A DNA stretch of 58,395 nt from NCBI GenBank assembly GCA_903886275.1, contig CAISLN010000073.1, positions 1 through 58,395 of the forward strand, in the 5' to 3' direction. The notes under the pieces are model-generated. The model was not told the origin of the DNA and searched no databases. It saw nothing but the letters and a program-made list of their open reading frames with translations. Positions 49,507 to 58,164 of this stretch are shown piece after piece (position 1 is the first letter of the stretch; the number at the start of each line of letters is the position of its first letter). A program made the translations under genes and the position numbers. Source of the DNA: an uncultured beta proteobacterium. Lineage in GTDB: Bacteria > Pseudomonadota > Gammaproteobacteria > Burkholderiales > Burkholderiaceae_C.

Positions 49507-50808
49507 ATGACCCAAGTAGACCGCAACCAAATCCTGTTCGACCGTGCCCGCCAGGTCATCCCCGGCGGTGTCAATTCCCCCGTACGTGCATTCAAGGCCG
49601 TGGGCGGCACACCGCGCTTTGTGCAGCGTGCACAGGGTGCCTACTTTTGGGATGCCAACGACAAGAAGTACATCGACTTCATTGGCTCCTGGGGCCCGAT
49701 GATTTTGGGCCACGGCCACCCGGCGGTGGTGGAAGCGGTGCAAAAGGCGCTGTTAGAGGGTTTCTCGTTTGGCGCACCGACCGAGCGCGAGGTGGAACTG
49801 GCCGAAGCGATTTTGGCACGCGTGCCCAGCATGGACATGGTGCGTCTGGTGAGCTCGGGCACCGAGGCCAGCATGAGCGCCATCCGTGTGGCGCGCGGTG
49901 CCACCGGCCGCAGCAAGTTCATCAAGTTCGAGGGCTGCTACCACGGCCACGCCGACTCCCTTTTGGTCAAGGCCGGCTCAGGCCTGGCGACCTTTGGCCA
50001 TGCCACCAGCGCCGGCGTGCCGGCCGAGGTGGTGCAGCACACCATCGTGCTGGAGTACAACAACCTGCAGCAGCTCGAAGAAGCCTTTGTCACCCATGGA
50101 CGCGAACTGGCCTGCATCATCATTGAGCCGATTGCCGGCAACATGAACTTCGTACGCGCCTCGGTGCCCTTCATGAAGCGCTGCCGCGAGCTCTGCACCG
50201 AGTACGGCGCGCTCTTGGTGTTTGACGAGGTGATGACGGGTTTGCGAGTGGCCTTTGGCAGCGCGCAAAGCGTCTACGCCCGCGACATCCCCGGCTTTGA
50301 GCCCGACATGACGGTGCTGGGCAAGGTGATTGGCGGGGGCATGCCACTGGCTGCCTTTGGCGGCAAGCGCCATTTGATGGAGCAACTCGCGCCGCTGGGC
50401 CCGGTCTACCAAGCCGGCACCCTGTCGGGCAACCCGGTGGCCACGGCCTGCGGTCTCGCCACGCTGGCCGAGATTGGCAAGCCCGGCTTCTACGAAGACC
50501 TGGGCCGCAAGACCCAAGCGCTGGTCAGCGGCCTGATCGCTGCAGCGACCAAGGCCGGCATTCCTTTTTGCGGCGATAGCGAGGGCGGCATGTTCGGCTT
50601 CTTCCTGTTCCCCGAGCTGCCGCAGAACTACGCCAAGGTCATGACCACCGACAACAAGACCTTCAACCACCTGTTCCATGGCCTGCTGGAGCGCGGTGTC
50701 TACATCGCCCCGGCCCTGTATGAGGCCGGCTTCATGAGCGCGGCCCACACCGACGCCGACATCGCAGAGACCGTGGCCGCAGCGGCAGATATCTTCAACG
50801 CGCTTTAA
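49507..50808 (+). CDS. hemL: Glutamate-1-semialdehyde 2,1-aminomutase
   Basis: The protein has 433 residues. HemL makes 5-aminolevulinate for heme and corrin synthesis by the C5 pathway. Its family marks are [60 protein letters not shown] and the PLP-Lys motif [23 protein letters not shown] 49507 is used; an earlier in-frame start at 49489 (TTG) is less likely. The downstream small gene begins only 2 bp after its stop, so they are co-transcribed. Length and all residues known to be catalytic appear intact. Confidence 0.96.
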   Translation: MTQVDRNQILFDRARQVIPGGVNSPVRAFKAVGGTPRFVQRAQGAYFWDANDKKYIDFIGSWGPMILGHGHPAVVEAVQKALLEGFSFGAPTEREVELAEAILARVPSMDMVRLVSSGTEASMSAIRVARGATGRSKFIKFEGCYHGHADSLLVKAGSGLATFGHATSAGVPAEVVQHTIVLEYNNLQQLEEAFVTHGRELACIIIEPIAGNMNFVRASVPFMKRCRELCTEYGALLVFDEVMTGLRVAFGSAQSVYARDIPGFEPDMTVLGKVIGGGMPLAAFGGKRHLMEQLAPLGPVYQAGTLSGNPVATACGLATLAEIGKPGFYEDLGRKTQALVSGLIAAATKAGIPFCGDSEGGMFGFFLFPELPQNYAKVMTTDNKTFNHLFHGLLERGVYIAPALYEAGFMSAAHTDADIAETVAAAADIFNAL

Positions 50809-50810
50809 GC

Positions 50811-51074
50811 GTGGATGCCCTGCAAACGGCAGGCGCACTGGACGCCCTGGGTGACTTGGGCTTTACCCTGCCGGGCCCGGCCTACCTGCTGGGCGCCTTG
50901 TTGTTTGGCCTCTGTGGCTGGGTGGCGTACCGGCGCGGCAAGACCGTCGCCAGCCCCACGCTGCGCTGGAGCGGCCTGGCATTGATGCTCTATCCCTATG
51001 CCGTGTCCGAGACCTGGATGCTGTGGGCGATCGGTGGGGTGCTGTGCGCCTGGGTTTGCTTGAAGTGGGAGTGA
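50811..51074 (+). CDS. Small membrane protein following hemL
   Basis: An 87-residue protein starting with GTG at 50811, two bases after the hemL stop. It has two hydrophobic segments (GPAYLLGALLFGLCGWVAYR and LALMLYPYAVSETWMLWAIG) with a short cytoplasmic loop RRGKTVASPTLRW between. It should be an inner-membrane protein with two helices. I do not recognise a function; the pairing with hemL is seen in some Burkholderiales, but whether it contributes to heme metabolism is unknown. Confidence 0.65.
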   Translation: MDALQTAGALDALGDLGFTLPGPAYLLGALLFGLCGWVAYRRGKTVASPTLRWSGLALMLYPYAVSETWMLWAIGGVLCAWVCLKWE

Positions 51075-51336
51075 AGCCACTTATCTGAGGGGACTGCGCC
51101 AGCGCGCTGTGTTTGCACCTTGGACGAGGAGCTTGCAAGCCTGGACGGAAAGGCGATCCCCGCAGAAGTTGTTGATTCTCTGAGCCTGCCTACGCGGCAA
51201 CCAAAAAAATCCTGCTTTCAGTACCGGTTTACAGGTAGTCCAGCTACCCATCAACAGGTAACGGCCGTGTGGGTCGCTCATACACTGGTTGCTCCATCCT
51301 GTCCTTGATTTGAACTTTGTTTCAAGTAAACACACC

Positions 51337-53538
51337 ATGCCAAAAACCATCCCCTCTGTTCGACTCACGTTCCTTGCGCTGAGTCTGTGCATGTTAAGCG
51401 CCTGTGGTGGTGGGGGTGGAAGCAGTACCGCCGTCACAACCACCGTTACAGCACCCGGTGCACCCACGATAGGTGCAGCGGCAACGGGAAGTGCCCAAGC
51501 CAGTATTGCGTTTTCTGCCCCAGCATCAACCGGTGGGGCCAGCATTAGCGCCTATACAGCCTCTTGCTTGACCGGGTCATCTCCCGCCGTCACGGGCACG
51601 TCCGGCAGCAGTCCGATTGTGGTTACGGGTTTAACCAATAGTTCGGCCTATGTTTGCAGTGTGACGGCCACCAACAGCGCGGGAACGGGTGTTGCTTCGG
51701 CAACGGTGGGTGTGACGCCGGTCAGTGCGACGCCGGTGGCTAGCGCCACCGTCATTTATTCGGCGCCCGCGCCCTTTGTAACTGCCGTAGCAGTGGCCTA
51801 CACGCCGACCACCGCATTAGCCCGGGACACCGGTGCCATGGCGACTCGCAGCCGTTATATGATTTCGGATACGGCGACCGCAGCTCCCACGTCAAACTAT
51901 CTCACCATTGGCTCAATCTATAGTTCTGCCACTGGCTACTCCGTCGGTTCGGAAACCATTGGCACCGGAGCAAGCTACAAAGAATATTTATCTAAATTGG
52001 TTCAGGCCGTTGCCGCTGCCGACGGTAATTTCCGGCTGGACTCCCACTTGCATCCGAATAACTCCATAGACGCAGATTCGACAAACACCTTGAAATTCCG
52101 GAACAATTTCGGCAAGGCAGCGACCACCTATGGTTATGTCACATTTGCCTACGATACAAGCAATCGTCTGCAAGCGAAAAGCCGGTACACCTATGCCTAT
52201 AACGCCACCACGTTTGTCGGCACCTACACCCTTGACAGTACTTTTTCTGCCACAGGCTACTATGTGAATTACGCGAGTGGTGTCTACAAACTGGTGGCCG
52301 CATCCGGTTCAGCCACAGCCTTTTATCTGTATAGCTCACCGATCGATCTGGGTATCCCCACATTCATGGATCCAAAGGCAACACCCTTCGTTACCCAGGG
52401 TCCGGCCCCATTTGTCAACAAAGTTAGTTCAACTGCATCGATGGAAGCGTCCATCGTTGCAAGTGTCAATTCCACCTATAACAACCAGGTAGCAGCAGGG
52501 CCCGGTACCAATGCCACTACCAAAACCAATGCCGACGCAACGTTGGCGGCTATCAAATTAGCAGTTGAAGGCAACAGCAGCGGCAGTTTGCGTTATGCAC
52601 CTGCGCTCTACACCGCTTTTAGGGACGGATTGCTGGCCAACAAACTGGTCAGCGACTCCATTTCTGATGGCACGCCAGGTCAAAACATGGTGCCCTATGT
52701 TTACTTTACCAATGAAAAGGACACCACAACGGGTATCTACCACCCCTTCATGGTGGTGGTTAACTACGGCAACCAGTCATCACCCAATGGGCTCAAGGAT
52801 ATTCCCAGCCCACCCTGCGCCGGTGCCTGCGGAACTGCGGTGACACGCTTTTCGAACCTGGAAAATTACATCACCATGATTCCAATGAGAAATTACGGGC
52901 AGGTCACCCTTGTTACCGACAATGCAATACTCACCACCAATTTGTGGAGCGACGTTTCTGGAAAAGTAGGTAGCGCGACATTGGACAAAAACGTTTATAC
53001 CTACGCAGACATTGCAGACAACGGCCTGCTGATTGATGGCTCGGTGATGTTTCCTGCTTTCAACAACACACTGGTACCGTCGCATTTGCGCGGTGAATTG
53101 TCGGCCGGCGGTTGCCATGTGGGTCAAGGTGGCGGTGGCCCGCATTGCCATGCCGATGGATACCAATCGGGACAAGGCCTGGGCCTGTACAACGACGCCG
53201 ATTACTTGAGCAAAACCCACCCACCGCTTATCGGCTTTGGCTACGATGGCATCGCGCTGTTTGCCCAATACCGCAGTACGGACAGCGCCTTTCTGGGTTA
53301 CAGCACCGCACTGGACGACTTTGGTGGCCACAACCATGACAGCATTGGCTACCATTACCATGCGCATACGGTGAGCAACTATCAGCCCGTTGGATTGGAT
53401 TCAAGCTACAAAAGCAATATGCATCTGTTGATGAAGGGAGCCTACATCGGCAAGGTAGACACCATTCCCAACTTTAGAAGTCGTATCGTCAAATCCCTCA
53501 ATACAAACAAATATATGGGCGGAACGGTGGCCCCCTAA
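51337..53538 (+). CDS. YHYH domain lipoprotein with fibronectin-like region
   Basis: The protein has 733 residues from ATG 51337. A lipoprotein leader (PSVRLTFLALSLCMLSAC-G) has its lipobox at LSAC, followed by a Gly/Ser/Thr linker. A fibronectin III-like region spans about 40-130 (PGAPTIGAAATGSAQASIAF). The C-terminal YHYH domain contains SAGGCHVGQGGGGPHCHADG, GFGYDGIALFAQYRS and FGGHNHDSIGYHYHAH. Such His-rich domains are thought to bind metal. It is the first of three co-directional genes with an unknown exported protein and a HupE/UreJ-like membrane protein. The DNA is clearly lower in G+C than its neighbours, suggesting horizontal transfer. The upstream gap of 262 bp contains no gene that I can support. 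Confidence 0.78.
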   Translation: MPKTIPSVRLTFLALSLCMLSACGGGGGSSTAVTTTVTAPGAPTIGAAATGSAQASIAFSAPASTGGASISAYTASCLTGSSPAVTGTSGSSPIVVTGLTNSSAYVCSVTATNSAGTGVASATVGVTPVSATPVASATVIYSAPAPFVTAVAVAYTPTTALARDTGAMATRSRYMISDTATAAPTSNYLTIGSIYSSATGYSVGSETIGTGASYKEYLSKLVQAVAAADGNFRLDSHLHPNNSIDADSTNTLKFRNNFGKAATTYGYVTFAYDTSNRLQAKSRYTYAYNATTFVGTYTLDSTFSATGYYVNYASGVYKLVAASGSATAFYLYSSPIDLGIPTFMDPKATPFVTQGPAPFVNKVSSTASMEASIVASVNSTYNNQVAAGPGTNATTKTNADATLAAIKLAVEGNSSGSLRYAPALYTAFRDGLLANKLVSDSISDGTPGQNMVPYVYFTNEKDTTTGIYHPFMVVVNYGNQSSPNGLKDIPSPPCAGACGTAVTRFSNLENYITMIPMRNYGQVTLVTDNAILTTNLWSDVSGKVGSATLDKNVYTYADIADNGLLIDGSVMFPAFNNTLVPSHLRGELSAGGCHVGQGGGGPHCHADGYQSGQGLGLYNDADYLSKTHPPLIGFGYDGIALFAQYRSTDSAFLGYSTALDDFGGHNHDSIGYHYHAHTVSNYQPVGLDSSYKSNMHLLMKGAYIGKVDTIPNFRSRIVKSLNTNKYMGGTVAP

Positions 53539-53552
53539 TTGGGTAAAATATA

Positions 53553-54128
53553 TTGCGTAATTTTTCAAAATCCGTCCTGTGCTTTTTCATTGGCTGCACT
53601 GCGTACTTGAGTGGCCATGCAAATGCACAGAACGGAGCGCACTTCAACAATGCAGAGCTAAGGCGTGAGGGCAGCAACACGGTTGCCCTCACCCTCTATT
53701 TGAATTGGCCACAGGTTTTGCATCAGTTGCTGGCACCGCAGATGCCGCTCCGGATTTTTCTCAAAACGTATTGGGAGCTGCCGGACCTTCCCTTGGAAAG
53801 TGAAATGGCCAAGGTGGGGGTCCAACTGACGGCCAAGGCCTATTTCACTTTGCCTTCAGGCGCAAGGGTGAATTTCAAGCAATGGCAACTGCCAGACCGG
53901 CCAAGCCTGCGGGAATCTTTCAAGCTCAGTCTGATGCTGCTCGATATGCCTGCCATTGCCCAGGCGCATCTGGATCCGGTGAAGGTAACGGCCGAGGCAA
54001 AGAGTAAAAATGCCTTGACGCAGGTGCAAATACAGTTACCCAAGGTGCTCTACCCGATCTTGGTACATTCAAAAAATGATAATTTTTGGCTGACAGAGCA
54101 AATCCCGCTGGCGATCATCAACTTTTAA
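53553..54128 (+). CDS. Exported protein of unknown function
   Basis: The protein has 191 residues with a likely TTG start at 53553 and a Sec leader (SVLCFFIGCTAYLSGHANAQ). The mature part is beta-rich, with RLREGSN... here as ELRREGSNTVALTLYLNWPQ and MPLRIFLKTYWELPDLPLES. It has no cysteine pair or known motif. It ends 1 bp before the next ATG, so it is coupled to the HupE-type gene. It may be an accessory periplasmic factor of that membrane protein. Weak start codon and no matching family limit confidence. Confidence 0.62.
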   Translation: MRNFSKSVLCFFIGCTAYLSGHANAQNGAHFNNAELRREGSNTVALTLYLNWPQVLHQLLAPQMPLRIFLKTYWELPDLPLESEMAKVGVQLTAKAYFTLPSGARVNFKQWQLPDRPSLRESFKLSLMLLDMPAIAQAHLDPVKVTAEAKSKNALTQVQIQLPKVLYPILVHSKNDNFWLTEQIPLAIINF

Positions 54129-54129
54129 A

Positions 54130-55293
54130 ATGAAGTATTTTTTCAACAGGGCGCTCAGTCTTTGGATTTGGGTCATTCTGCCGACGCTGCTATTGCCCCA
54201 ACTGGCGTTGGCCCATTTGGTCGAAAGTGGCCAAGGGAGCGTCAGCCTTAGCGCTGGGAAAGCCTATCTCGTCGTTTCGTTACCGATGGCTGTTTTTTTG
54301 AATGTTGCCGACAATGCAGACGGACGCATCCGCATGGACCAAATAAGGGAGCACCAGTCAGAGCTCACCAAACAGGTGATGCAAGGGATTCACTTGAGTG
54401 TCGGCGGCCAAGCTGCCGCCTGGACGGATATGGCGGTGACTCTTGCAGAAGCCAAGGAAGGCCAGAGCGATCCGTCGGACCAATTGATAGCGGTGGGTGT
54501 TGCGACATTCGAGCGCGAACCAGGAGAGGTCACCCTGGCCATGGATCTCTGGCGTAAACCCAGAACCAATGGATTGGAAAGCGCCATAACGAACATGGCG
54601 CGCCCGGCAACCGAAGTGTTGAAGATAAGTATCTCCATCCTTAAAGATGAAAAGGAGATTGCGAAGGAGCTTGGTTTTCTGTCGCCTGAACAAACTGCGT
54701 TTGTTTTCTTCGCCCCTCGCTATCTGCATGTGGCCAATTTTTTTCACCACGGTTTTGCGCACATCATGGGCGGAGCGGATCACCTCGTTTTTTTGCTTGC
54801 CTTGCTTGCCAGTGGCATCAGCGTTCGCCGCTGGGCTGCCTTGCTCACCGCCTTTACCCTGGCCCATGGGCTCACGTTTGGTTTGGCCTCGCTGGGGTGG
54901 ATGACGGTGTCAACGACTTTGGTTGAACCTGCGATTGCCGCCTCCATCGTTTTGGTTGCCGCGTGTCATTTGCTTAAACTGCGCATCCATTTAGGCGGGG
55001 AAATGGCCTTGGTTTTTGGCTTGGGTCTGGTGCACGGCCTTGGATTTGCGTCGGCCATGCAAAATGAGAGTCTAGGCCAGTTGATTCTGCTGAGTCCGTA
55101 CCCGATGTGGAGTATTTTGGGATTCAATTTGGGAATTGAAGCAGGCCAATGCGTCGTAGCCGCTTTTTTGTATCTGGCATTTAGGATAAGTCGGCTTATT
55201 CCGCTCCGCAATAACGAGGCCATGCTGCAGAAATTGTCGGGCGTTTTCTCCATTCTGATAGGCACGTTTTGGCTCTTTGAGCGGGTCCTTTGA
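54130..55293 (+). CDS. HupE/UreJ-2 family membrane protein
   Basis: The protein has 387 residues. An N-terminal leader (SLWIWVILPTLLLPQLALAH) is followed by a periplasmic domain of about 165 residues. Then come six or so helices with the family signature FHHGFAHIMGGADHLVFLLA, LTAFTLAHGLTFGLASLGWM, and LGLVHGLGFASAMQNESLGQ. The conserved His and Asp in these helices (GFAHIMGGADH, AHGLT, VHGLGF) may bind metal. HupE/UreJ proteins are implicated in nickel transport. Its location behind a YHYH protein suggests a metal-uptake unit, but the metal is not known. It ends at a long hairpin (55281-55317). Confidence 0.8.
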   Translation: MKYFFNRALSLWIWVILPTLLLPQLALAHLVESGQGSVSLSAGKAYLVVSLPMAVFLNVADNADGRIRMDQIREHQSELTKQVMQGIHLSVGGQAAAWTDMAVTLAEAKEGQSDPSDQLIAVGVATFEREPGEVTLAMDLWRKPRTNGLESAITNMARPATEVLKISISILKDEKEIAKELGFLSPEQTAFVFFAPRYLHVANFFHHGFAHIMGGADHLVFLLALLASGISVRRWAALLTAFTLAHGLTFGLASLGWMTVSTTLVEPAIAASIVLVAACHLLKLRIHLGGEMALVFGLGLVHGLGFASAMQNESLGQLILLSPYPMWSILGFNLGIEAGQCVVAAFLYLAFRISRLIPLRNNEAMLQKLSGVFSILIGTFWLFERVL

Positions 55294-55317
55294 TTTTTTG
55301 AAATCAAACGAACCCGC
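55281..55317. terminator. Two-tier terminator hairpin after HupE-like gene
   Basis: GCGGGT (55281-55286) pairs with ACCCGC (55312-55317), and inside it TTTGATTT (55289-55296) pairs with AAATCAAA (55301-55308). It is placed between convergent genes and covers the end of the HupE-like gene. The inner stem is AT-rich. Confidence 0.65.
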
Positions 55318-55332
55318 AAGCAATCACAGGGC

Positions 55333-55785
55333 CTAGCCCGCCCGCCTGGCGATGCGGTCCCAATCTTTGAGCGTCTGCACCAAGCGGTTCTTGGCATCCG
55401 CATGGGCCTTGCTAAAGCTTTCGGTAAGCAGTGTGCGCAGGGCCGAGTCCGGGGGCGGTGCGGCCAAGGCCTTGAGCTGGTCGATCACCAGCATCACCAC
55501 CTGAAAGCTCCCTGAAGCCAGCGCCATGGTCAAGGGCGTGTGGCCGCCTTCGTCGGTGTCCTGCACATCCGCCCCATGCTGCAGCATGTGCTTGACCAAG
55601 CCTGCCTTGCCCTGCGCGCAGGCCCAGTGCAAGGGCACCAGCCCATCGAGGTGGGCGTTGAAATTAGCGCCTACGGCGAGCAGCTCGGGGGCCAAAGGCC
55701 AGCCGCAAGCCTTGATCATTTGCAAAAGTTTCCAGTCGTTCATCGGTTCACTGGGTCTAGGTTCTTGTGGGGTTCGGTTTGCCAT
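55333..55785 (-). CDS. Ankyrin-repeat protein
   Basis: The protein has 150 residues. Ankyrin repeats lie at about 40-105: GLVPLHWACAQGKAGLVKHM, LQHGADVQDTDEGGHTPLTM, ALASGSFQVVMLVIDQL. It contains no leader and would be cytoplasmic. It may start at 55785 or at the internal ATG 55743. Small ankyrin proteins near bacterial toxins sometimes serve as immunity or adaptor proteins; here it is on the same strand as, and about 100 bp from, the lipase cassette. That role is only suggested by context. Confidence 0.78.
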   Translation of the reverse strand: MANRTPQEPRPSEPMNDWKLLQMIKACGWPLAPELLAVGANFNAHLDGLVPLHWACAQGKAGLVKHMLQHGADVQDTDEGGHTPLTMALASGSFQVVMLVIDQLKALAAPPPDSALRTLLTESFSKAHADAKNRLVQTLKDWDRIARRAG

Positions 55786-55883
55786 AGGCTGCAGTCTCTC
55801 ACACGCTGTCTACTGCATGCCGCGTGGCGGCTTCAATGGGTCGGTGGCCAGGCAAGGTTGAGGCCTGATTGCCGGTGACGGTT

Positions 55884-56324
55884 CTATCCGTTGACCACCC
55901 CCACCACGGTCAACGATCCGTCATCTGCAACGACGGTTTCCAAACCACAGGCCAAGACTTCGTCCAACTGCCCCTTGGCATCAAAGGTGACATGCAGTGA
56001 ACCCCGGGGCAACAGGTACCAGTTCAACACGTAGCCATGTGCAAGCGCGCGACGGTCATGGCGCACCACCTGCAGGTCTGGCTGGATGGCTACCACCTTG
56101 ATGTGGCGCAGCAGGCTTTCGAGCTGTCCGTCGCGCCAGTGACAATGGATATTGCCCGCGTGGGTTTCAATGCGCACACAGGTTTCGCTGACATGAATGA
56201 CGCCGTCTTCACGCTCCAAGCGAAAGGGCTTCATGCCGGGCTCGAACTTGTCCATATCGATATGCCATTGGCCGTCGGCATATTCAACGCCTCGGGGAGG
56301 ATTCCATTTCCAAAATTTACGCAT
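55884..56324 (-). CDS. Unknown protein coupled to the DUF2235 lipase gene
   Basis: The protein has 146 residues from ATG 56324 (MRKFWKWNPPRGVEYADGQW). It overlaps the lipase stop region by 8 bp, so it is translated from the same mRNA. The sequence has two beta-like halves (HIDMDKFEPGMKPFRLERED, VIHVSETCVRIETHAGNIHC) and a C-terminal domain (GSLHVTFDAKGQLDEVLACG). No leader or helix suggests a membrane or periplasmic role, which a Tle1-type immunity protein often has. It could be an adaptor, a chaperone or a cytoplasmic immunity factor. I do not recognise the family. Confidence 0.6.
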   Translation of the reverse strand: MRKFWKWNPPRGVEYADGQWHIDMDKFEPGMKPFRLEREDGVIHVSETCVRIETHAGNIHCHWRDGQLESLLRHIKVVAIQPDLQVVRHDRRALAHGYVLNWYLLPRGSLHVTFDAKGQLDEVLACGLETVVADDGSLTVVGVVNG

Positions 56325-58149
56325 GCTTGCTGCGCGAGGCTGCGATACGGCCTGCGTTTTCTGCCTGCCGTTGATCGCGCAAAAACCGGTCCCCCTGGTT
56401 GCCAAAGAAGATGCGCCTGAACTTCATCAGCCCGTAGCGGTTGAGCTCGTATTCATCCACCTGCTCAATAAACCCACCCAGCGAGTCGTGAATGTAGTTA
56501 TCCAAAAAATATACGACCGCCTCTGGCAATGGCTTGGCGGTGATGTGGTTCATGATCTGCGCCACATCCAAATCGGCACGCTCTGCCAACAAGAGTTGCC
56601 CGCCATCCTGCCTTAAACGTTCCAACAACCCGAGCCAATCATCCAGTGCCTGGTACGCTTTAGGCGGGTTCAGCAGATAGGCATTTGGGTCGTACTTGAA
56701 AACGAAGGCATCTCTGGCCGAATGTTCCGGCAACCACGCGCCTACCCTGGGTGCATTGGCGGCTTGAATGCTTCTGGCACACACGGCAATGCACACCAGC
56801 GCCTTGGCAAAGTCGTTTTGCGATTTTTGCAGCCGCTCTCTGTCGGCGGCGCCGGCCTTTTGGATAAACGCACGCCGCGCATAGTGCTCCCCCGCTTGGT
56901 AACGATAGCTGAAATACGAGCCCATATGCAGCAAGTGCTGCTGCTCCACCGGCGCATCTTGCGGACCCACTGCTTTCAGATAGGCGCTATAGGCCGCAAC
57001 GGCCTCCGAGGAGGGCAGCAGGTTGTTGTAGCTGGAACGAAATTTGTCCTTTAGCTCAGTCAGTGAATAAAGCGGCACACCCCAGGTCAGGGCCGCCTGG
57101 TACATCGCAAAGCCGGGAATCCGGGCAAAGCCATTGGACTTGCCCTGGGCCGTAGCGGTATAGCCACCGCCTCCGACATCCGAGTGCGCACCGGGGTAGA
57201 CCACTTCATGCGCATTGGGCGGGTATTTACCATCAATGCGAACGCTATCCAAAGGAAAGCTGCCCCGCACGTCATGGGCCGCCACAAAATGCTCGCAATG
57301 CGTGACGGCGGGGTGGATCTGCAAGTTGCGGTCGGCCCAGGCGTGGTGTCCTTCGGACTCCAACAAACCACCCGCAGCCGTGCCACCCAGCCCCACGGAG
57401 GCGACGGTATCAAAGAGACCCATGAAGCGGATCTTGAGGGGAATGCCCGCAAACAAATAAGTGGCGGTGGCCGCGTCAGTGCCCTGCTGTTCGCACAGCC
57501 CATACAGCCAATTGGCAAAGGCCCTGGCCTGGGTTGCTCCGCGCGAGAACCCAAACAGGTCCACCACGATGTTCTCCACCTTGGGCTTGCGAATGACGGC
57601 CTTGAGCTTGGCTTGCCAGGTCTCTTTGAGAGCCAGGTTGCGCTGCCAACCGCTGCCGCCAACGCCGCCCAAGGTTTGGGCGATGGTTTTGGCGGTGGAT
57701 GCGATGATCAAATCGCCTCCGACAGCGTAGGCATGCACGGCATTGAATACCTGGATCAAGGCCCATATCAGCCTTTGCTCACCAACCGCCCCAAAGCCGC
57801 CGCCCAGGCTACCTCCCGCGTCGCCAATCTCCGGGAAGGGGGTTCCTACACCTGGAATGTAATAGGCTCGATATGTGTTGGTCCCCTCGGTTACCGCATC
57901 CTTGTAGGTGTAAAACAATCGCACGATGTTGGACTGCTTCTGCATGGCCAGGGGCACCCTGCCTTGGTCATAGTCCAGCTTCTCGTTATTGCCGGTGCCA
58001 TCAAAAAAAATCCCCACAAAAACAGTGCCACTGCAAGCCATGGGGCTGTGCGAGGCAACCGCCTGTTGCTTGAACGCATGGAGCTTGGCCTTGGTGTCTA
58101 GCGCAGGCCTTGGCGCTGGGGCTAAAGAACAAATAGATGCTTCGGTCAT
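56317..58149 (-). CDS. DUF2235 lipase, candidate type VI secretion Tle1-like effector
   Basis: The protein has 610 residues. It carries the DUF2235 hydrolase motifs. GTVFVGIFFDGTGNNEKLDY lies near residue 45, VVDLFGFSRGATQARAFANW near 200 (nucleophile Ser in G-F-S-R-G), FMGLFDTVASVGLGG near 245 (Asp), and YPGAHSDVGGGGY near 320 (His). That is the Ser-Asp-His set found in Tle1 phospholipases. Tle1 proteins are delivered by the type VI secretion system into competing bacteria and attack membrane phospholipids. There is no Sec leader. No T6SS structural gene is visible, so it must use a distant apparatus. It is followed by an overlapping small gene and preceded by a partial gene on the same strand. 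Confidence 0.8.
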   Translation of the reverse strand: MTEASICSLAPAPRPALDTKAKLHAFKQQAVASHSPMACSGTVFVGIFFDGTGNNEKLDYDQGRVPLAMQKQSNIVRLFYTYKDAVTEGTNTYRAYYIPGVGTPFPEIGDAGGSLGGGFGAVGEQRLIWALIQVFNAVHAYAVGGDLIIASTAKTIAQTLGGVGGSGWQRNLALKETWQAKLKAVIRKPKVENIVVDLFGFSRGATQARAFANWLYGLCEQQGTDAATATYLFAGIPLKIRFMGLFDTVASVGLGGTAAGGLLESEGHHAWADRNLQIHPAVTHCEHFVAAHDVRGSFPLDSVRIDGKYPPNAHEVVYPGAHSDVGGGGYTATAQGKSNGFARIPGFAMYQAALTWGVPLYSLTELKDKFRSSYNNLLPSSEAVAAYSAYLKAVGPQDAPVEQQHLLHMGSYFSYRYQAGEHYARRAFIQKAGAADRERLQKSQNDFAKALVCIAVCARSIQAANAPRVGAWLPEHSARDAFVFKYDPNAYLLNPPKAYQALDDWLGLLERLRQDGGQLLLAERADLDVAQIMNHITAKPLPEAVVYFLDNYIHDSLGGFIEQVDEYELNRYGLMKFRRIFFGNQGDRFLRDQRQAENAGRIAASRSKHA

Positions 58150-58164
58150 GGTGTGCTCCTTCTC

